Shown: positions 52,826-60,562 of the stretch, in pieces | Position numbering within the stretch: position 1 is the first letter of the stretch | Layout of the letters: the number at the start of each line of letters is the position of its first letter | Source of the DNA: Nocardia albiluteola | GTDB taxonomy: Bacteria > Actinomycetota > Actinomycetes > Mycobacteriales > Mycobacteriaceae | Length of the DNA: 64,000 bases | Direction of reading: 5' to 3' | Assembly (NCBI RefSeq): GCF_018860155.1 | Contig: NZ_JAHKNI010000007.1 | Coordinates: 124,001-188,000, forward strand | Notes under the pieces: model-generated | Seen by the model: only the letters and a program-made list of their open reading frames with translations | What the model was told of the DNA's origin: nothing | The model's database searches: none | Position numbers and translations under genes: made by a program

Positions 52826-53683
52826 GTGAGTGGTACGTCCGTGAATCAGGATCGTCGCGTCGCCCGGGACCGCCGCCGGGAGGAGTTGCGGGAATTCCTG
52901 CGTAGTCGCCGCGAACGGCTGACACCCGCTGCGGTCGGACTTCCCGATGCCGGGCGGCGTCGCACGCCGGGACTGCGGCGCGAGGAGGTCGCCGTGCTCG
53001 CCGGGGTGGGCGTCTCCTGGTACACGTGGCTCGAGCAGGGGCGCGATATCAAGGTCTCCGACGACGTGCTGGACGCCGTCGCGCGGGCGCTGTCCCTCGA
53101 CGACATCGAGCGCGCGCACCTGTACCGGCTCGCGGGCCTGAATCCGCCGCAGCGGTCCGCCGCACCCTCGGTGTCGGCGTCGCCGCAGATGCAGCGGCTG
53201 CTGGACACCTGGGCGCCGCGACCGGGCTACATCCGCGACCGGCACTGGAACTTCACGGCCGTCAACGACGCCGCCCGCGCGGCATTCGGCTACGGCGACA
53301 CCGACCACAACTGCCTGGTCTCATACTTCACCAATGTGCGGTTCCGGGTGATGCACCAGCACTGGGACGAGGCCGCCCCCGACGTCGCCGCCGGATTCCG
53401 CGCCGACGCCGCCCGTTACCCCGCCGACCCCGAATTCGACCGCATCGCGGGCGATCTGACCCAGGTCAGCCCCGAATTCGCGGAGCTGTGGGCGCGGCAC
53501 GACGCGGCCGAGCATACGACGGCGATCAAGGCCGTCGACCATCCGGAGGTCGGGGTGATGGTGTTCGAGGCGTCGCTGTTCCCGGTGCCCGAGCTGCCCG
53601 GTCACCATCTCATCCTGCACAACCCGGTGGGCGCCGAGACGAGCGAGCGGCTGGAGCGGCTGGAGCGGTTGCTGCGGGCATAG
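52826..53683 (+). CDS. MmyB-type XRE regulator
   Basis: A 285-aa protein; GTG 52826 follows TATGGT by six bases. Residues about 12-85 are an XRE HTH of the MmyB group (ELREFLRSRRERLTPAAVGLP..RRTPGLRREEVAVLAGVGVSWYTWLEQGRDIKVSDDVLDAVARAL). A PAS-like C-terminal ligand domain follows (WNFTAVNDAARAAFGYG ... LILHNPVGAETSERLERL). MmyB domains bind fatty-acid-like ligands in known examples. It precedes an oxidoreductase gene by 69 bases on the same strand and may control it. Confidence 0.85.
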   Translation: MSGTSVNQDRRVARDRRREELREFLRSRRERLTPAAVGLPDAGRRRTPGLRREEVAVLAGVGVSWYTWLEQGRDIKVSDDVLDAVARALSLDDIERAHLYRLAGLNPPQRSAAPSVSASPQMQRLLDTWAPRPGYIRDRHWNFTAVNDAARAAFGYGDTDHNCLVSYFTNVRFRVMHQHWDEAAPDVAAGFRADAARYPADPEFDRIAGDLTQVSPEFAELWARHDAAEHTTAIKAVDHPEVGVMVFEASLFPVPELPGHHLILHNPVGAETSERLERLERLLRA

Positions 53684-53752
53684 CCTGGTGTTGTCACACC
53701 CCCCATAAGCCGACACTGCCTACCTCGTCGCGGGGGCCGCAGGATCGTTGTC

Positions 53753-54733
53753 ATGAGCAACAACCAGCAGATGACGGCGATCACCATCCCCGAGTTCGGC
53801 CCCGCCGAGGTGCTCCGGGCAGCATCGGTGACCATCCCCGAGCCGGGGCCCGGTCAGGTCTCCATCGACGTGGCCTACGCCGGTGCGAACTTCGCCGAGA
53901 TCCTCTACCGGCAGGGCGTTGTCGATGTGCCGCTGCCGTTCGTGCCAGGCATCGAGGTCTCCGGCCACGTCCGGGCGGTCGGTCCGGATGTGGAGGGCCT
54001 GTCCGTGGGGCAGGCGGTGGCGGCGCTGACCATCGTCGACAGCGGCGGCTATGCCGAGGTGGTGGTCACCGCCGCCGACCTGGTCGTGCCGGTGGACGAG
54101 CGGTCCCTGCCCCTGGCCACCGCCGCGGCGCTGCCCTCCAACAGCACGACCGCGTTCCTGGTGCTCGACCGCGTCGCCCGCATCGAACCCGGCGAGAGCG
54201 TACTGGTACACGCGGCCGCCGGCGGTGTCGGCAGTCAGCTCGGCCAGGCCGCCCGGCTGCTGGGCGCGGGCCGGGTGGTCGGCACGGTGGGCAGTGTGGG
54301 GAAGATCCAGGCCGCCAAGGCATTCGGCTACGACGAGGTGATCCTGCGCGACGACGTCGCCGATGCGGGGTTGTTCGACATCGTGGTCGACATGGTGGGC
54401 GGCCCCACCCGGCGCGCCAGCGTGGACCGGCTCGCGCCGATGGGACGAATGGTGGTGATGGGCAACGCCTCCGGTGCCGAGGATGTCGGATTGTCGTCCA
54501 ACGAGCTGTGGTTCACCAACAAGACGGTCTCCGGATTCAATCTGGCCGCCTTCTCCGCGGCCTACCCCGCCGACGCGGGGGCCGCGCTGCGCCGGGCGAT
54601 CGCCGCGGCCGCCGACGGGAAGCTGCGGATCGGGGTCGAGACCCTGCCCCTGCGGGATGCGATCGAAGCGCACCGCCGCATCGAGTCCGGTTCCACCACC
54701 GGAAAACTGGTGCTCGAGGTCGTCCCGTCCTGA
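53753..54733 (+). CDS. zinc-type dehydrogenase / quinone oxidoreductase (MDR family)
   Basis: A 326-aa MDR protein starting MSNNQQMTAITIPEFGPAEVLR. GroES-like domain, then the NADPH motif AAAGGVGSQLGQAARLLGAGRVVGTVGS. Zinc ligands of true alcohol dehydrogenases are absent, so it belongs with the zeta-crystallin/quinone oxidoreductase type and is likely NADPH-dependent. It lies directly after an MmyB regulator, a frequent pairing for stress or lipid-aldehyde reduction. Substrate unknown. Confidence 0.85.
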   Translation: MSNNQQMTAITIPEFGPAEVLRAASVTIPEPGPGQVSIDVAYAGANFAEILYRQGVVDVPLPFVPGIEVSGHVRAVGPDVEGLSVGQAVAALTIVDSGGYAEVVVTAADLVVPVDERSLPLATAAALPSNSTTAFLVLDRVARIEPGESVLVHAAAGGVGSQLGQAARLLGAGRVVGTVGSVGKIQAAKAFGYDEVILRDDVADAGLFDIVVDMVGGPTRRASVDRLAPMGRMVVMGNASGAEDVGLSSNELWFTNKTVSGFNLAAFSAAYPADAGAALRRAIAAAADGKLRIGVETLPLRDAIEAHRRIESGSTTGKLVLEVVPS

Positions 54734-54738
54734 CCGGC

Positions 54739-55083
54739 TCAGTGCAGGGGGCGACGCCAGGTCTGCCCGGTCAGGTCTTTGCCGAAGCTGTGGTGCGGCG
54801 CGGACGCCACGAGCTCGAATCCGGCGCGCTGGTAGATGTGGCGGGCGGAGGTCAGCACGTCGTTGGTCCACAGCACCATCTCGCGATAGTCGGCCGCGGC
54901 GGCGAATCCGAGGCAGTGCTCGACCAGCGCCGAGCCGACGCCCCGCCCGCGTGCGGACGGCTCCACCAGCAGCAGCCGCAGGCGGGCGGTGGCCTCGTCC
55001 TCCCGCATGCGGAACACCGCGCCGAGCCGTTCGCCGCCGGATTCGGGTCGACCCGAATCCCGGGTGGAGGTCGCCATCACCAC
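54739..55083 (-). pseudogene. 5'-truncated GNAT gene, probably from a MarR-GNAT fusion
   Basis: The 114-residue frame begins with a nonsense-like leader (MVMATSTRDSGRPESGG) and then enters a GNAT domain in its middle: LGAVFRMREDEATARLRLLLVEPSARGRGVGSALVEHCL with the acetyl-CoA loop R-G-R-G-V-G, then MVLWTNDVLTSARHIYQRAGFELV. In the MarR-GNAT fusions I recall, this block is the C-terminal part of a roughly 300-aa protein. The MarR half and the first GNAT strands are missing and are replaced by the toxin-antitoxin promoter 30 bases upstream. It may still be translated from the GTG pair at 55083. Confidence 0.6.
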
Positions 55084-55093
55084 AATCGATGGT

Positions 55094-55108
55094 TACCGCT
55101 GGTAGCAT
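55094..55108 (+). promoter_or_regulatory. vapB promoter with overlapping palindrome
   Basis: TACCGCTGGTA (55094-55104) is a near-perfect palindrome overlapping the -10 box TAGCAT (55103-55108). The antitoxin ATG lies seven bases after the box, so the mRNA is probably leaderless and the palindrome a good autoregulatory operator. Confidence 0.55.
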
Positions 55109-55115
55109 CGGCGGC

Positions 55116-55367
55116 ATGGTCAGTAAGAAGTATTCGATCAGCCTACCCGAGGATCTCGCCGAGCAGGCCCGCGAGCGAGCCCGCGACGGGCTGTCCGCCT
55201 ACATCGCCGAAGCCCTGGAGCATCGGGTGGCGATGGACAAGTTGCGCGAGCTGATCGACGACTACCACCGCGATCACGAGGCGTTCACTGCGGAAGAACT
55301 CGCCGCCGCGCGCGAAGAGCTCGGATTCGAGCGCCATCACCGAAGCACGCAGGCCGGTGCCGCCTGA
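55116..55367 (+). CDS. vapB: VapB-like antitoxin
   Basis: An 83-aa protein. The N-terminus (MVSKKYSISLPEDLAEQARERARDGLSAYIAEALEHRVA) is a ribbon-helix-helix type DNA-binding domain. The acidic helical C-terminus (DKLRELIDDYHRDHEAFTAEELAAAREELGFE) would wrap the toxin. It is followed after two bases by the toxin gene. It should neutralise the PIN toxin and, with it, bind the palindrome on its own promoter. Confidence 0.85.
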   Translation: MVSKKYSISLPEDLAEQARERARDGLSAYIAEALEHRVAMDKLRELIDDYHRDHEAFTAEELAAAREELGFERHHRSTQAGAA

Positions 55368-55369
55368 GG

Positions 55370-55768
55370 ATGGATCTACTTCTACTCGACTCCGAAGGGC
55401 TGTCCCAGCTCTACCGTAAGCAGGGGCGCACCCCGCTGTTCGTCGAGGCAGCCGAGACGGCAGGGGTGCGGGTTGCGACCACTGCGATGACCGTGATCGA
55501 AGCCGACGGCGCGAAGGTGCATCAGGTGCGAATCAGCTGGGTGCTGAGCCACATCGATGTCCATCCAATCACGCGCGAAATCGCCATGACCGCAAGCACT
55601 TTGCTGCGCAGCCACAATATGAGCGGGCACAAGTATGCGATAGACGCCACCGTGGCTGCCGCCGCCATGGATGCCGTTACTCGTGGACTGGTCACCGTGC
55701 TTACGTCCGACCCGGACGACCTGACCCGACTCTGCGAAGGCTCGACAGTCAGGATCGTGAAGATCTAG
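55370..55768 (+). CDS. vapC: VapC-like PIN-domain toxin
   Basis: A 132-aa PIN domain protein. The acidic site residues are visible: Asp in LLLLDSEGLSQL, Glu in MTVIEAD, Asp in KYAIDATVAAAAMD and Asp in LTSDPDDLTRL. PIN toxins cut RNA, in mycobacteria often tRNA or rRNA at one site. The gene starts two bases after the antitoxin stop, in the usual antitoxin-first order. The pair sits between a truncated GNAT gene and bioA, which suggests insertion. Confidence 0.87.
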   Translation: MDLLLLDSEGLSQLYRKQGRTPLFVEAAETAGVRVATTAMTVIEADGAKVHQVRISWVLSHIDVHPITREIAMTASTLLRSHNMSGHKYAIDATVAAAAMDAVTRGLVTVLTSDPDDLTRLCEGSTVRIVKI

Positions 55769-55842
55769 ATCGCGGCTCGCGGCGGTTTTCGGCTCGCGGG
55801 GTGGTGTCGATGCGGTGTGGCGGCGATTCGGCGGGATGGTAA

Positions 55843-55859
55843 CTTGAACGGTGTTCAAG
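55843..55859. promoter_or_regulatory. BioQ operator upstream of bioA
   Basis: CTTGAACGGTGTTCAAG is a 17-bp palindrome around TGAAC-N3-GTTCA, 22 bases before the bioA GTG. TAACTT at 55840-55845 could be the -10 box, so the operator would cover the transcription start. Confidence 0.85.
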
Positions 55860-55881
55860 GACGCTTTCGTGAAGGAATCCC

Positions 55882-57150
55882 GTGGCCCTGACCCCCGACG
55901 AAATCACCGCGCTCGACGCCGCCCACGTGTGGCACCCCTACGGCGGCTTTCCGGCGACGACCGAACCGCTGGTCGTCGCCTCGGCCGCCGGTGTGCGGCT
56001 CAGCCTGGCCGACGGCCGTGAGCTTATCGACGGAATGAGCTCGTGGTGGGCCGCCATCCACGGCTACCGGCATCCGGTGCTGGACGCGGCGCTGGTCGAG
56101 CAGGCGCGGCGGATGAGCCACGTCATGTTCGGCGGCCTGACCCACGAGCCCGCGGTGCGGCTGTCCGAGTTGCTGGTCGAGCACACCCCGGCGGGGCTGG
56201 ACAAGGTGTTCCTGTGCGATTCGGGGTCGGTGTCGGTGGAGGTTGCGGCCAAGATGTGCCTGCAGTACTGGCGGGCGCTGGGCAAACCAGGAAAGCGGCG
56301 CATGTTCACCTGGCGCGGCGGGTATCACGGCGACACCTTCACCCCGATGAGCGTCTGCGATCCCGACGGCGGCATGCACTCGCTGTGGACCGATGTGCTC
56401 GCCGAGCAGGTCTTCGCCCCCGTGCCGCCGAAAGACTATGAGCCCGGCTATGTTTCGGAGCTCGAGCGACTGCTGACGGCGCACGCCGACGAGACGGCGG
56501 CAGTGATCGTCGAACCGATCGTGCAGGGCGCGGGCGGGATGCGTTTCCATCATCCCCGCTACCTGACCGACCTGCGCCGCCTCTGCGACGAGCACGGCGT
56601 GCTGCTGGTCTTCGACGAGATCGCCACCGGATTCGGCCGCACCGGAACGCTTTTCGCTGCCGACCGGGTCGGAGTGCGCCCCGATGTGATGTGCGTCGGA
56701 AAGGCGCTCACCGGCGGCTACCTGAGCCTGGCTGCGGCCCTGTGTACCTCGGCCATCGCCGAGACGATCAGCGCTGGGCACGGCGGGCTCATGCACGGCC
56801 CGACCTTCATGGGCAATCCGCTCGCCTGCGCGCTCGCGGTCGCCTCGATCGAACTGCTGCTCTCGCGCGACTGGCGCGCCGAGGTTTCCGCCATCGAATC
56901 CGGCCTGCGTGCCGGATTGGCGGCCGCGCAGGAGGTTCCGGGCGTGGTGGACGTGCGCGTGCTCGGCGCGATCGGCGTCGTCGAACTGGAGCACCCGGTG
57001 GATATGCGCAAGGCCACCCATGCCGCCGTCGATTCCGGCGTGTGGCTCCGGCCCTTCCGCAACCTGATCTACACGATGCCGCCGTTCATCAGCGGCGCGG
57101 ACGACATCGCACGGATCTGCGCGGGAGTGGTTGCGGCGGCCTCGGTCTGA
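55882..57150 (+). CDS. bioA: adenosylmethionine-8-amino-7-oxononanoate aminotransferase
   Basis: A 422-aa class III aminotransferase; GTG 55882 with GAAGGAATCCC upstream. HVWHPYGGFP at the N-terminus, SSWWAAIHGY, FLCDSGSVSVEVA, and DEIATGFGRTG are typical BioA blocks, and the PLP Lys is in MCVGKALTGGYL. It transfers an amino group from S-adenosylmethionine to KAPA, giving DAPA in biotin synthesis. A BioQ site precedes it. An unrelated methyltransferase separates it from bioF. Confidence 0.96.
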   Translation: MALTPDEITALDAAHVWHPYGGFPATTEPLVVASAAGVRLSLADGRELIDGMSSWWAAIHGYRHPVLDAALVEQARRMSHVMFGGLTHEPAVRLSELLVEHTPAGLDKVFLCDSGSVSVEVAAKMCLQYWRALGKPGKRRMFTWRGGYHGDTFTPMSVCDPDGGMHSLWTDVLAEQVFAPVPPKDYEPGYVSELERLLTAHADETAAVIVEPIVQGAGGMRFHHPRYLTDLRRLCDEHGVLLVFDEIATGFGRTGTLFAADRVGVRPDVMCVGKALTGGYLSLAAALCTSAIAETISAGHGGLMHGPTFMGNPLACALAVASIELLLSRDWRAEVSAIESGLRAGLAAAQEVPGVVDVRVLGAIGVVELEHPVDMRKATHAAVDSGVWLRPFRNLIYTMPPFISGADDIARICAGVVAAASV

Positions 57151-57189
57151 GACCAACCACGGGCGGGGCCCCATTCTTCTTCAATCCGG

Positions 57190-57217
57190 ATTTCCGCCGT
57201 TATCGGAAATTTATTTT
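57190..57217 (+). terminator. intrinsic terminator after bioA
   Basis: ATTTCCG (57190-57196) and CGGAAAT (57204-57210) form a 7-bp stem with a seven-base loop, followed by TTATTTT. It stands in an AT-rich pocket unusual for this window. Confidence 0.7.
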
Positions 57218-57224
57218 CGTGTGA

Positions 57225-57230
57225 TATGAT
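57225..57230 (+). promoter_or_regulatory. -10 box of the inserted methyltransferase gene
   Basis: TATGAT preceded by TGA gives an extended -10 (TGATATGAT) about 80 bases before the methyltransferase start. It is one of few classical AT-rich promoters in the window. Confidence 0.4.
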
Positions 57231-57310
57231 GGAAGAAATCCAGAAATCCTCTGTCTATTATCGGTGTTCGCTCGTACTCGACGAATATTCCGATGACGGA
57301 GAGAATTTCG

Positions 57311-58153
57311 ATGGACGGTATGGAACCCAGCCGCACGGCACTCATGGCGGCCGCCGCGCGCGCGGCGCATCTCCTGGTCGACCGTCCGCCCCACCTCTTC
57401 GAGGACACCGTCGCGGCCGCGCTGCTCGGCGATCGTTCCGACGAGCTCATCGCCTACCACCGCTTACACGGCGATCACATCGTGCTGGCGGGTACCCGCG
57501 CCCAGGTGACGGCGCGTGCCCGCTACACCGAAACCCGGCTCGCTGCATCGGGTTCCGATCAATATGTGGTGCTCGGAGCGGGACTCGACACCTTCGCCTA
57601 TCGTGCGTCCCTGGCGCGCGCCGTGTCGGTCTTCGAGGTGGATCACCCCGGGACCCAGCAGTGGAAAAAGCGGGCCCTCTCGGACGCGGGCATCGAGCCG
57701 CTGGGGCGAATATCCTTCGTGCCCGCCGACTTCGAACACGACGACCTCGGGAAACGGTTGGCGGACCACGGATTCGACTCCGCGCGTCCGGCCCTGGTGA
57801 GTTGGCTGGGTGTCGCCATGTACCTCACCCGCGCCGCGATCGAAACCACGGTCGCAAAACTGGGAAGGCTCGCACCCGGCAGCGAGCTGATCATGGAATA
57901 CGCCCTGCCGCCCCACATGCGCGACGAAACCGGTTCCGCCTATGCCGAATTTGCTCTTCCCGCCGCGGCCGACCATGGCGAGCCATGGCGCAGCTGCTAC
58001 ACCCCGGACGAACTGACCGATCTACTCCGTGCGGCCGGATTCACCGCGGTGCACCATATTTCGCAACGCGCGGCGGTACCGGAACGCCTGTGGCAACGGG
58101 CGGATGTCCTGAAACCTGCCGACCTGTGCCGCCTCGCCGTTGCGCGTATCTGA
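57311..58153 (+). CDS. SAM methyltransferase, TIGR00027/LCM-like family
   Basis: A 280-aa protein; ATG 57311 has GGAGAG upstream, better than the ATG at 57293. Motifs: TVAAALLGD, ARARYTETRLA, SAM motif I YVVLGAGLDTFAYR, VFEVDHPGTQQWKK and LVSWLGVAMYLT. This is the large actinobacterial family of leucine-carboxyl-methyltransferase-like proteins, often in natural-product or unknown contexts. It interrupts bioA and bioF, has its own promoter, and its flanks are AT-rich, so it looks inserted into the biotin cluster. Confidence 0.85.
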   Translation: MDGMEPSRTALMAAAARAAHLLVDRPPHLFEDTVAAALLGDRSDELIAYHRLHGDHIVLAGTRAQVTARARYTETRLAASGSDQYVVLGAGLDTFAYRASLARAVSVFEVDHPGTQQWKKRALSDAGIEPLGRISFVPADFEHDDLGKRLADHGFDSARPALVSWLGVAMYLTRAAIETTVAKLGRLAPGSELIMEYALPPHMRDETGSAYAEFALPAAADHGEPWRSCYTPDELTDLLRAAGFTAVHHISQRAAVPERLWQRADVLKPADLCRLAVARI

Positions 58154-58164
58154 TCGAGCCGAGA

Positions 58165-58347
58165 TCAGCGGCGCCCCGCCGACTTGCCGATCGCGTATCC
58201 GACGAAGAGCCCGATGAACAACCCGATCAGAAATACAACGAGCAGAAAGATCAGCACCCCGTTCCGGATCTTCCGCAGAATTCCCGACCCCTGATAGTGC
58301 TGCGCGGCATCGACGGACTGGACGAGCAGGGCGTGCATCACACTCAT
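58165..58347 (-). CDS. small single-pass membrane protein
   Basis: A 60-aa protein (MSVMHALLVQSVDAAQHYQ...) with one strong membrane helix (GVLIFLLVVFLIGLFIGLFVGYAIG, about 30-54) and a basic C-terminus. ATG 58347 has no clear ribosome site. It is antisense to no known gene and lies between the methyltransferase and bioF. No family recognised. Confidence 0.55.
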   Translation of the reverse strand: MSVMHALLVQSVDAAQHYQGSGILRKIRNGVLIFLLVVFLIGLFIGLFVGYAIGKSAGRR

Positions 58348-58504
58348 GGCCCGGGATGCTGCCAGATCCGCGTGACGGCGTCGACTCGAGAGCGAACCGT
58401 CCGACCGCCGCCGAATGTCTCGAGGTCGATCACTCGGGCAGCGCTCGTGCGCCGGCGCCCGACGAGTGCTCTACGTCTGGCGAAAACGATGCGGGGCTTG
58501 ATCC

Positions 58505-58525
58505 TGAACGGTGTTCAAGTATGCT
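58505..58525 (+). promoter_or_regulatory. BioQ operator and -10 box of bioF
   Basis: TGAACGGTGTTCA at 58505-58517 is the same 13-bp palindrome as before bioA. TATGCT at 58520-58525 is the likely -10 box, eight bases before the GTG start, so the transcript is probably leaderless and blocked when BioQ is bound. Confidence 0.85.
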
Positions 58526-58533
58526 CACACGCT

Positions 58534-59736
58534 GTGAGCGAGCGAACCATGAGTGCGGAGTGCGGCGGCGACCCGCTGCGCTGGCTGGATGAGCGGGCCA
58601 CGGCGCGGGTGGGCGCGGGACTGCGGCGGAAGCTGCGGGCGCGGGTGCCGGAGCAGGGGCTGATCGATCTGGCCTCCAACGACTATCTGGGGCTGTCGCG
58701 GCATCCGGAGGTGATCGCGGGGGCCGTCGAGGCGGTGCGCACCTGGGGTGCGGGGTCGACCGGGTCGCGGCTGGTGACCGGGACGACGACCGCGCATGAG
58801 GAGTTCGAGGCGGAGCTGGCCGAATTCGTGGGCGCGGAGGCGGGGCTGGTGTTCGCCTCCGGATACGCCGCCAACCTCGGCGTGGTGACCGCCCTGGCCG
58901 GACGCGGGTCGCTGGTGGTCTCCGATGCGGGCAGCCATGCCTCGCTGGTCGATGCCTGCCGGCTGTCGCGGGCCCGCGTCGAGGTCGCGCCGCACAACGA
59001 TGTCGAGGCGGTGGATCGGCTGCTGGCCGTCCGCACCGAGGAACGCGCGCTGGTGCTCACCGATTCGGTGTTCAGCGCCGATGGCGATCTCGCGCCGCTG
59101 GCCGAGCTGCACCGGGTGGTGCGGGCCAACGGCGCGGTGCTGATCGTCGACGAGGCCCACGGCATCGGCGTGCGCGGCGCGGGCGGCCGGGGGCTCGTGC
59201 ACGAGCTCGGCCTGGCCGGGCAGCCCGACCTGATCATCACCGCGACGCTGTCCAAAGCTCTTGCCGCCCAGGGCGGTGCGGTGCTGGCCGACGAGCGGGT
59301 GCGCGCGCATCTGATCGATGCGGCGCGCACCTTCATCTTCGACACCGGGCTCGCCCCGGCCGCCGTCGGGGCCGCGCGCGCCGCGCTGGGACTGCTGCGC
59401 CGCGACCCGGACATGGGTGCGCGCGTGCTGTCCCGTGCGGCGCAGATCGCCCGCATCGCCGGTGTGCCGCAGCCGGATTCGGCGGTGGTCTCGGTGGTGC
59501 TGGGCCGGGCGCAGGTTGCCTACGATGCCTCTCAGGCGTGCCGCGCTCGCGGCCTGCACGTCGGCTGCTTCCGCCCGCCATCCGTCCCGGAGGGCACCTC
59601 GCGGCTGCGCCTGACCGCCCGCGCCGATCTCACCGACGACGAGATCGCCACCATCGGAACGGTGCTGGGCGAGGTGCTGGAGCAGGCACGGGCCCTGGAA
59701 CCCGACCCGTCCGGGCTCGCGCCGCTGCCCGCGTGA
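58534..59736 (+). CDS. bioF: 8-amino-7-oxononanoate synthase
   Basis: A 400-aa alpha-oxoamine synthase. GTG 58534 fits the -10 box; ATG 58549 five codons later is the alternative. ASNDYLGLSRHPEV, TGSRLVTGTTTAHEEFE, SDAGSHASLVDACRLS and DEAHGIGVRGAGGRGL are typical, with PLP Lys in TATLSKALAAQGG. It condenses pimeloyl-ACP or -CoA with alanine to KAPA. It is followed by bioD after 34 bases and shares its transcript. Confidence 0.95.
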   Translation: MSERTMSAECGGDPLRWLDERATARVGAGLRRKLRARVPEQGLIDLASNDYLGLSRHPEVIAGAVEAVRTWGAGSTGSRLVTGTTTAHEEFEAELAEFVGAEAGLVFASGYAANLGVVTALAGRGSLVVSDAGSHASLVDACRLSRARVEVAPHNDVEAVDRLLAVRTEERALVLTDSVFSADGDLAPLAELHRVVRANGAVLIVDEAHGIGVRGAGGRGLVHELGLAGQPDLIITATLSKALAAQGGAVLADERVRAHLIDAARTFIFDTGLAPAAVGAARAALGLLRRDPDMGARVLSRAAQIARIAGVPQPDSAVVSVVLGRAQVAYDASQACRARGLHVGCFRPPSVPEGTSRLRLTARADLTDDEIATIGTVLGEVLEQARALEPDPSGLAPLPA

Positions 59737-59770
59737 CCGTCGCCGATATGGCTGTGACAGTGAGGTTTTC

Positions 59771-60451
59771 ATGAGTGTTCTGATCGTGACCGGTACGTCC
59801 ACCGACGTCGGCAAGACCGTCGCGACCGCGGCGCTGGCGGCCGCCGCGCGCGCGGCGGGTCGCTCGGTGGCGGTGTGCAAACCGGCACAGACCGGGGTCG
59901 CCCCGGGCGAGCCCGGCGATCTGGCGGAGATCACCCGGCTCGGGGGCGTGACCCGGACGCTCGAATTGGCCCGCTACCCCGACCCCCTGGCCCCCGACAC
60001 GGCCGCGCGCCGTTGCGGGCAGCCGCTGCTGACGCTGGCCGAGACGGCCGCCGGCATCGAATCGCTGGCCGATGCCGACCTCACCCTGGTGGAGGGCGCG
60101 GGCGGGCTGCTGGTCCGGCTCGGCGATTTCACCGTTCTCGACCTGGCGCAGAAGCTCAACGCGCCTGTGCTGGTGGTGGCCGCCGCGGGCCTGGGCACCC
60201 TCAACCACAGCGAGCTCACCACCCGCGCCCTGTCCGCCGCCGGCGTGCCCTGCGCGGGGCTGGTGATCGGATCCTGGCCCGCGGCGCCGGATCTGGCCGC
60301 GCGATGCAATCTCGGCGACCTCGCCGCGGTCACCGGCGTCGACGTCGTCGGCAGCATCCCCGCGGGTTCGGGCGCCCTGCCCACCGACCGGTTCGCCGCC
60401 GCGGCACCCGGCTGGTTCGAATCATCCTGGGCTGCACGGTACCTCGGCTGA
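59771..60451 (+). CDS. bioD: dethiobiotin synthetase
   Basis: A 226-aa ATP enzyme with Walker A GTSTDVGKTVATAAL at residues 8-22, the KPAQTG loop (Lys37-like) and VEGAGGLLVRL. It closes the ureido ring of dethiobiotin from DAPA and CO2. It stands after bioF in the same operon. Length is normal. It is followed by a 27-codon frame and then the convergent bioQ gene. Confidence 0.95.
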   Translation: MSVLIVTGTSTDVGKTVATAALAAAARAAGRSVAVCKPAQTGVAPGEPGDLAEITRLGGVTRTLELARYPDPLAPDTAARRCGQPLLTLAETAAGIESLADADLTLVEGAGGLLVRLGDFTVLDLAQKLNAPVLVVAAAGLGTLNHSELTTRALSAAGVPCAGLVIGSWPAAPDLAARCNLGDLAAVTGVDVVGSIPAGSGALPTDRFAAAAPGWFESSWAARYLG

Positions 60452-60455
60452 TCCG

Positions 60456-60539
60456 ATGAGTTTTACAGTGGAGTCGGTCGTGCCGTTCATCGGGGAAGTG
60501 CGCAGCGAAGAACTCGAAGAGCTCACCGTCACACACTGA
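60456..60539 (+). CDS. 27-codon ORF after bioD, leader-peptide-like
   Basis: ATG 60456 starts five bases after the bioD stop and codes MSFTVESVVPFIGEVRSEEL then EELTVTH and stop. The E-E-L-E-E-L-T-V segment resembles leader regions of thiopeptide- or lanthipeptide-type precursors, but no core with Cys/Ser/Thr follows and no modification gene is near. There is no ribosome site, though coupling to bioD is possible. It may be a remnant or chance frame. Confidence 0.3.
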   Translation: MSFTVESVVPFIGEVRSEELEELTVTH

Positions 60540-60562
60540 TTCGCGCGGGGATTACCGTCCGT

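Noticed and set aside
60456..60539. Calling the frame after bioD a true RiPP precursor
   Set aside because: It lacks a core region and no modification, protease or export gene is near; listed only as a low-confidence frame.
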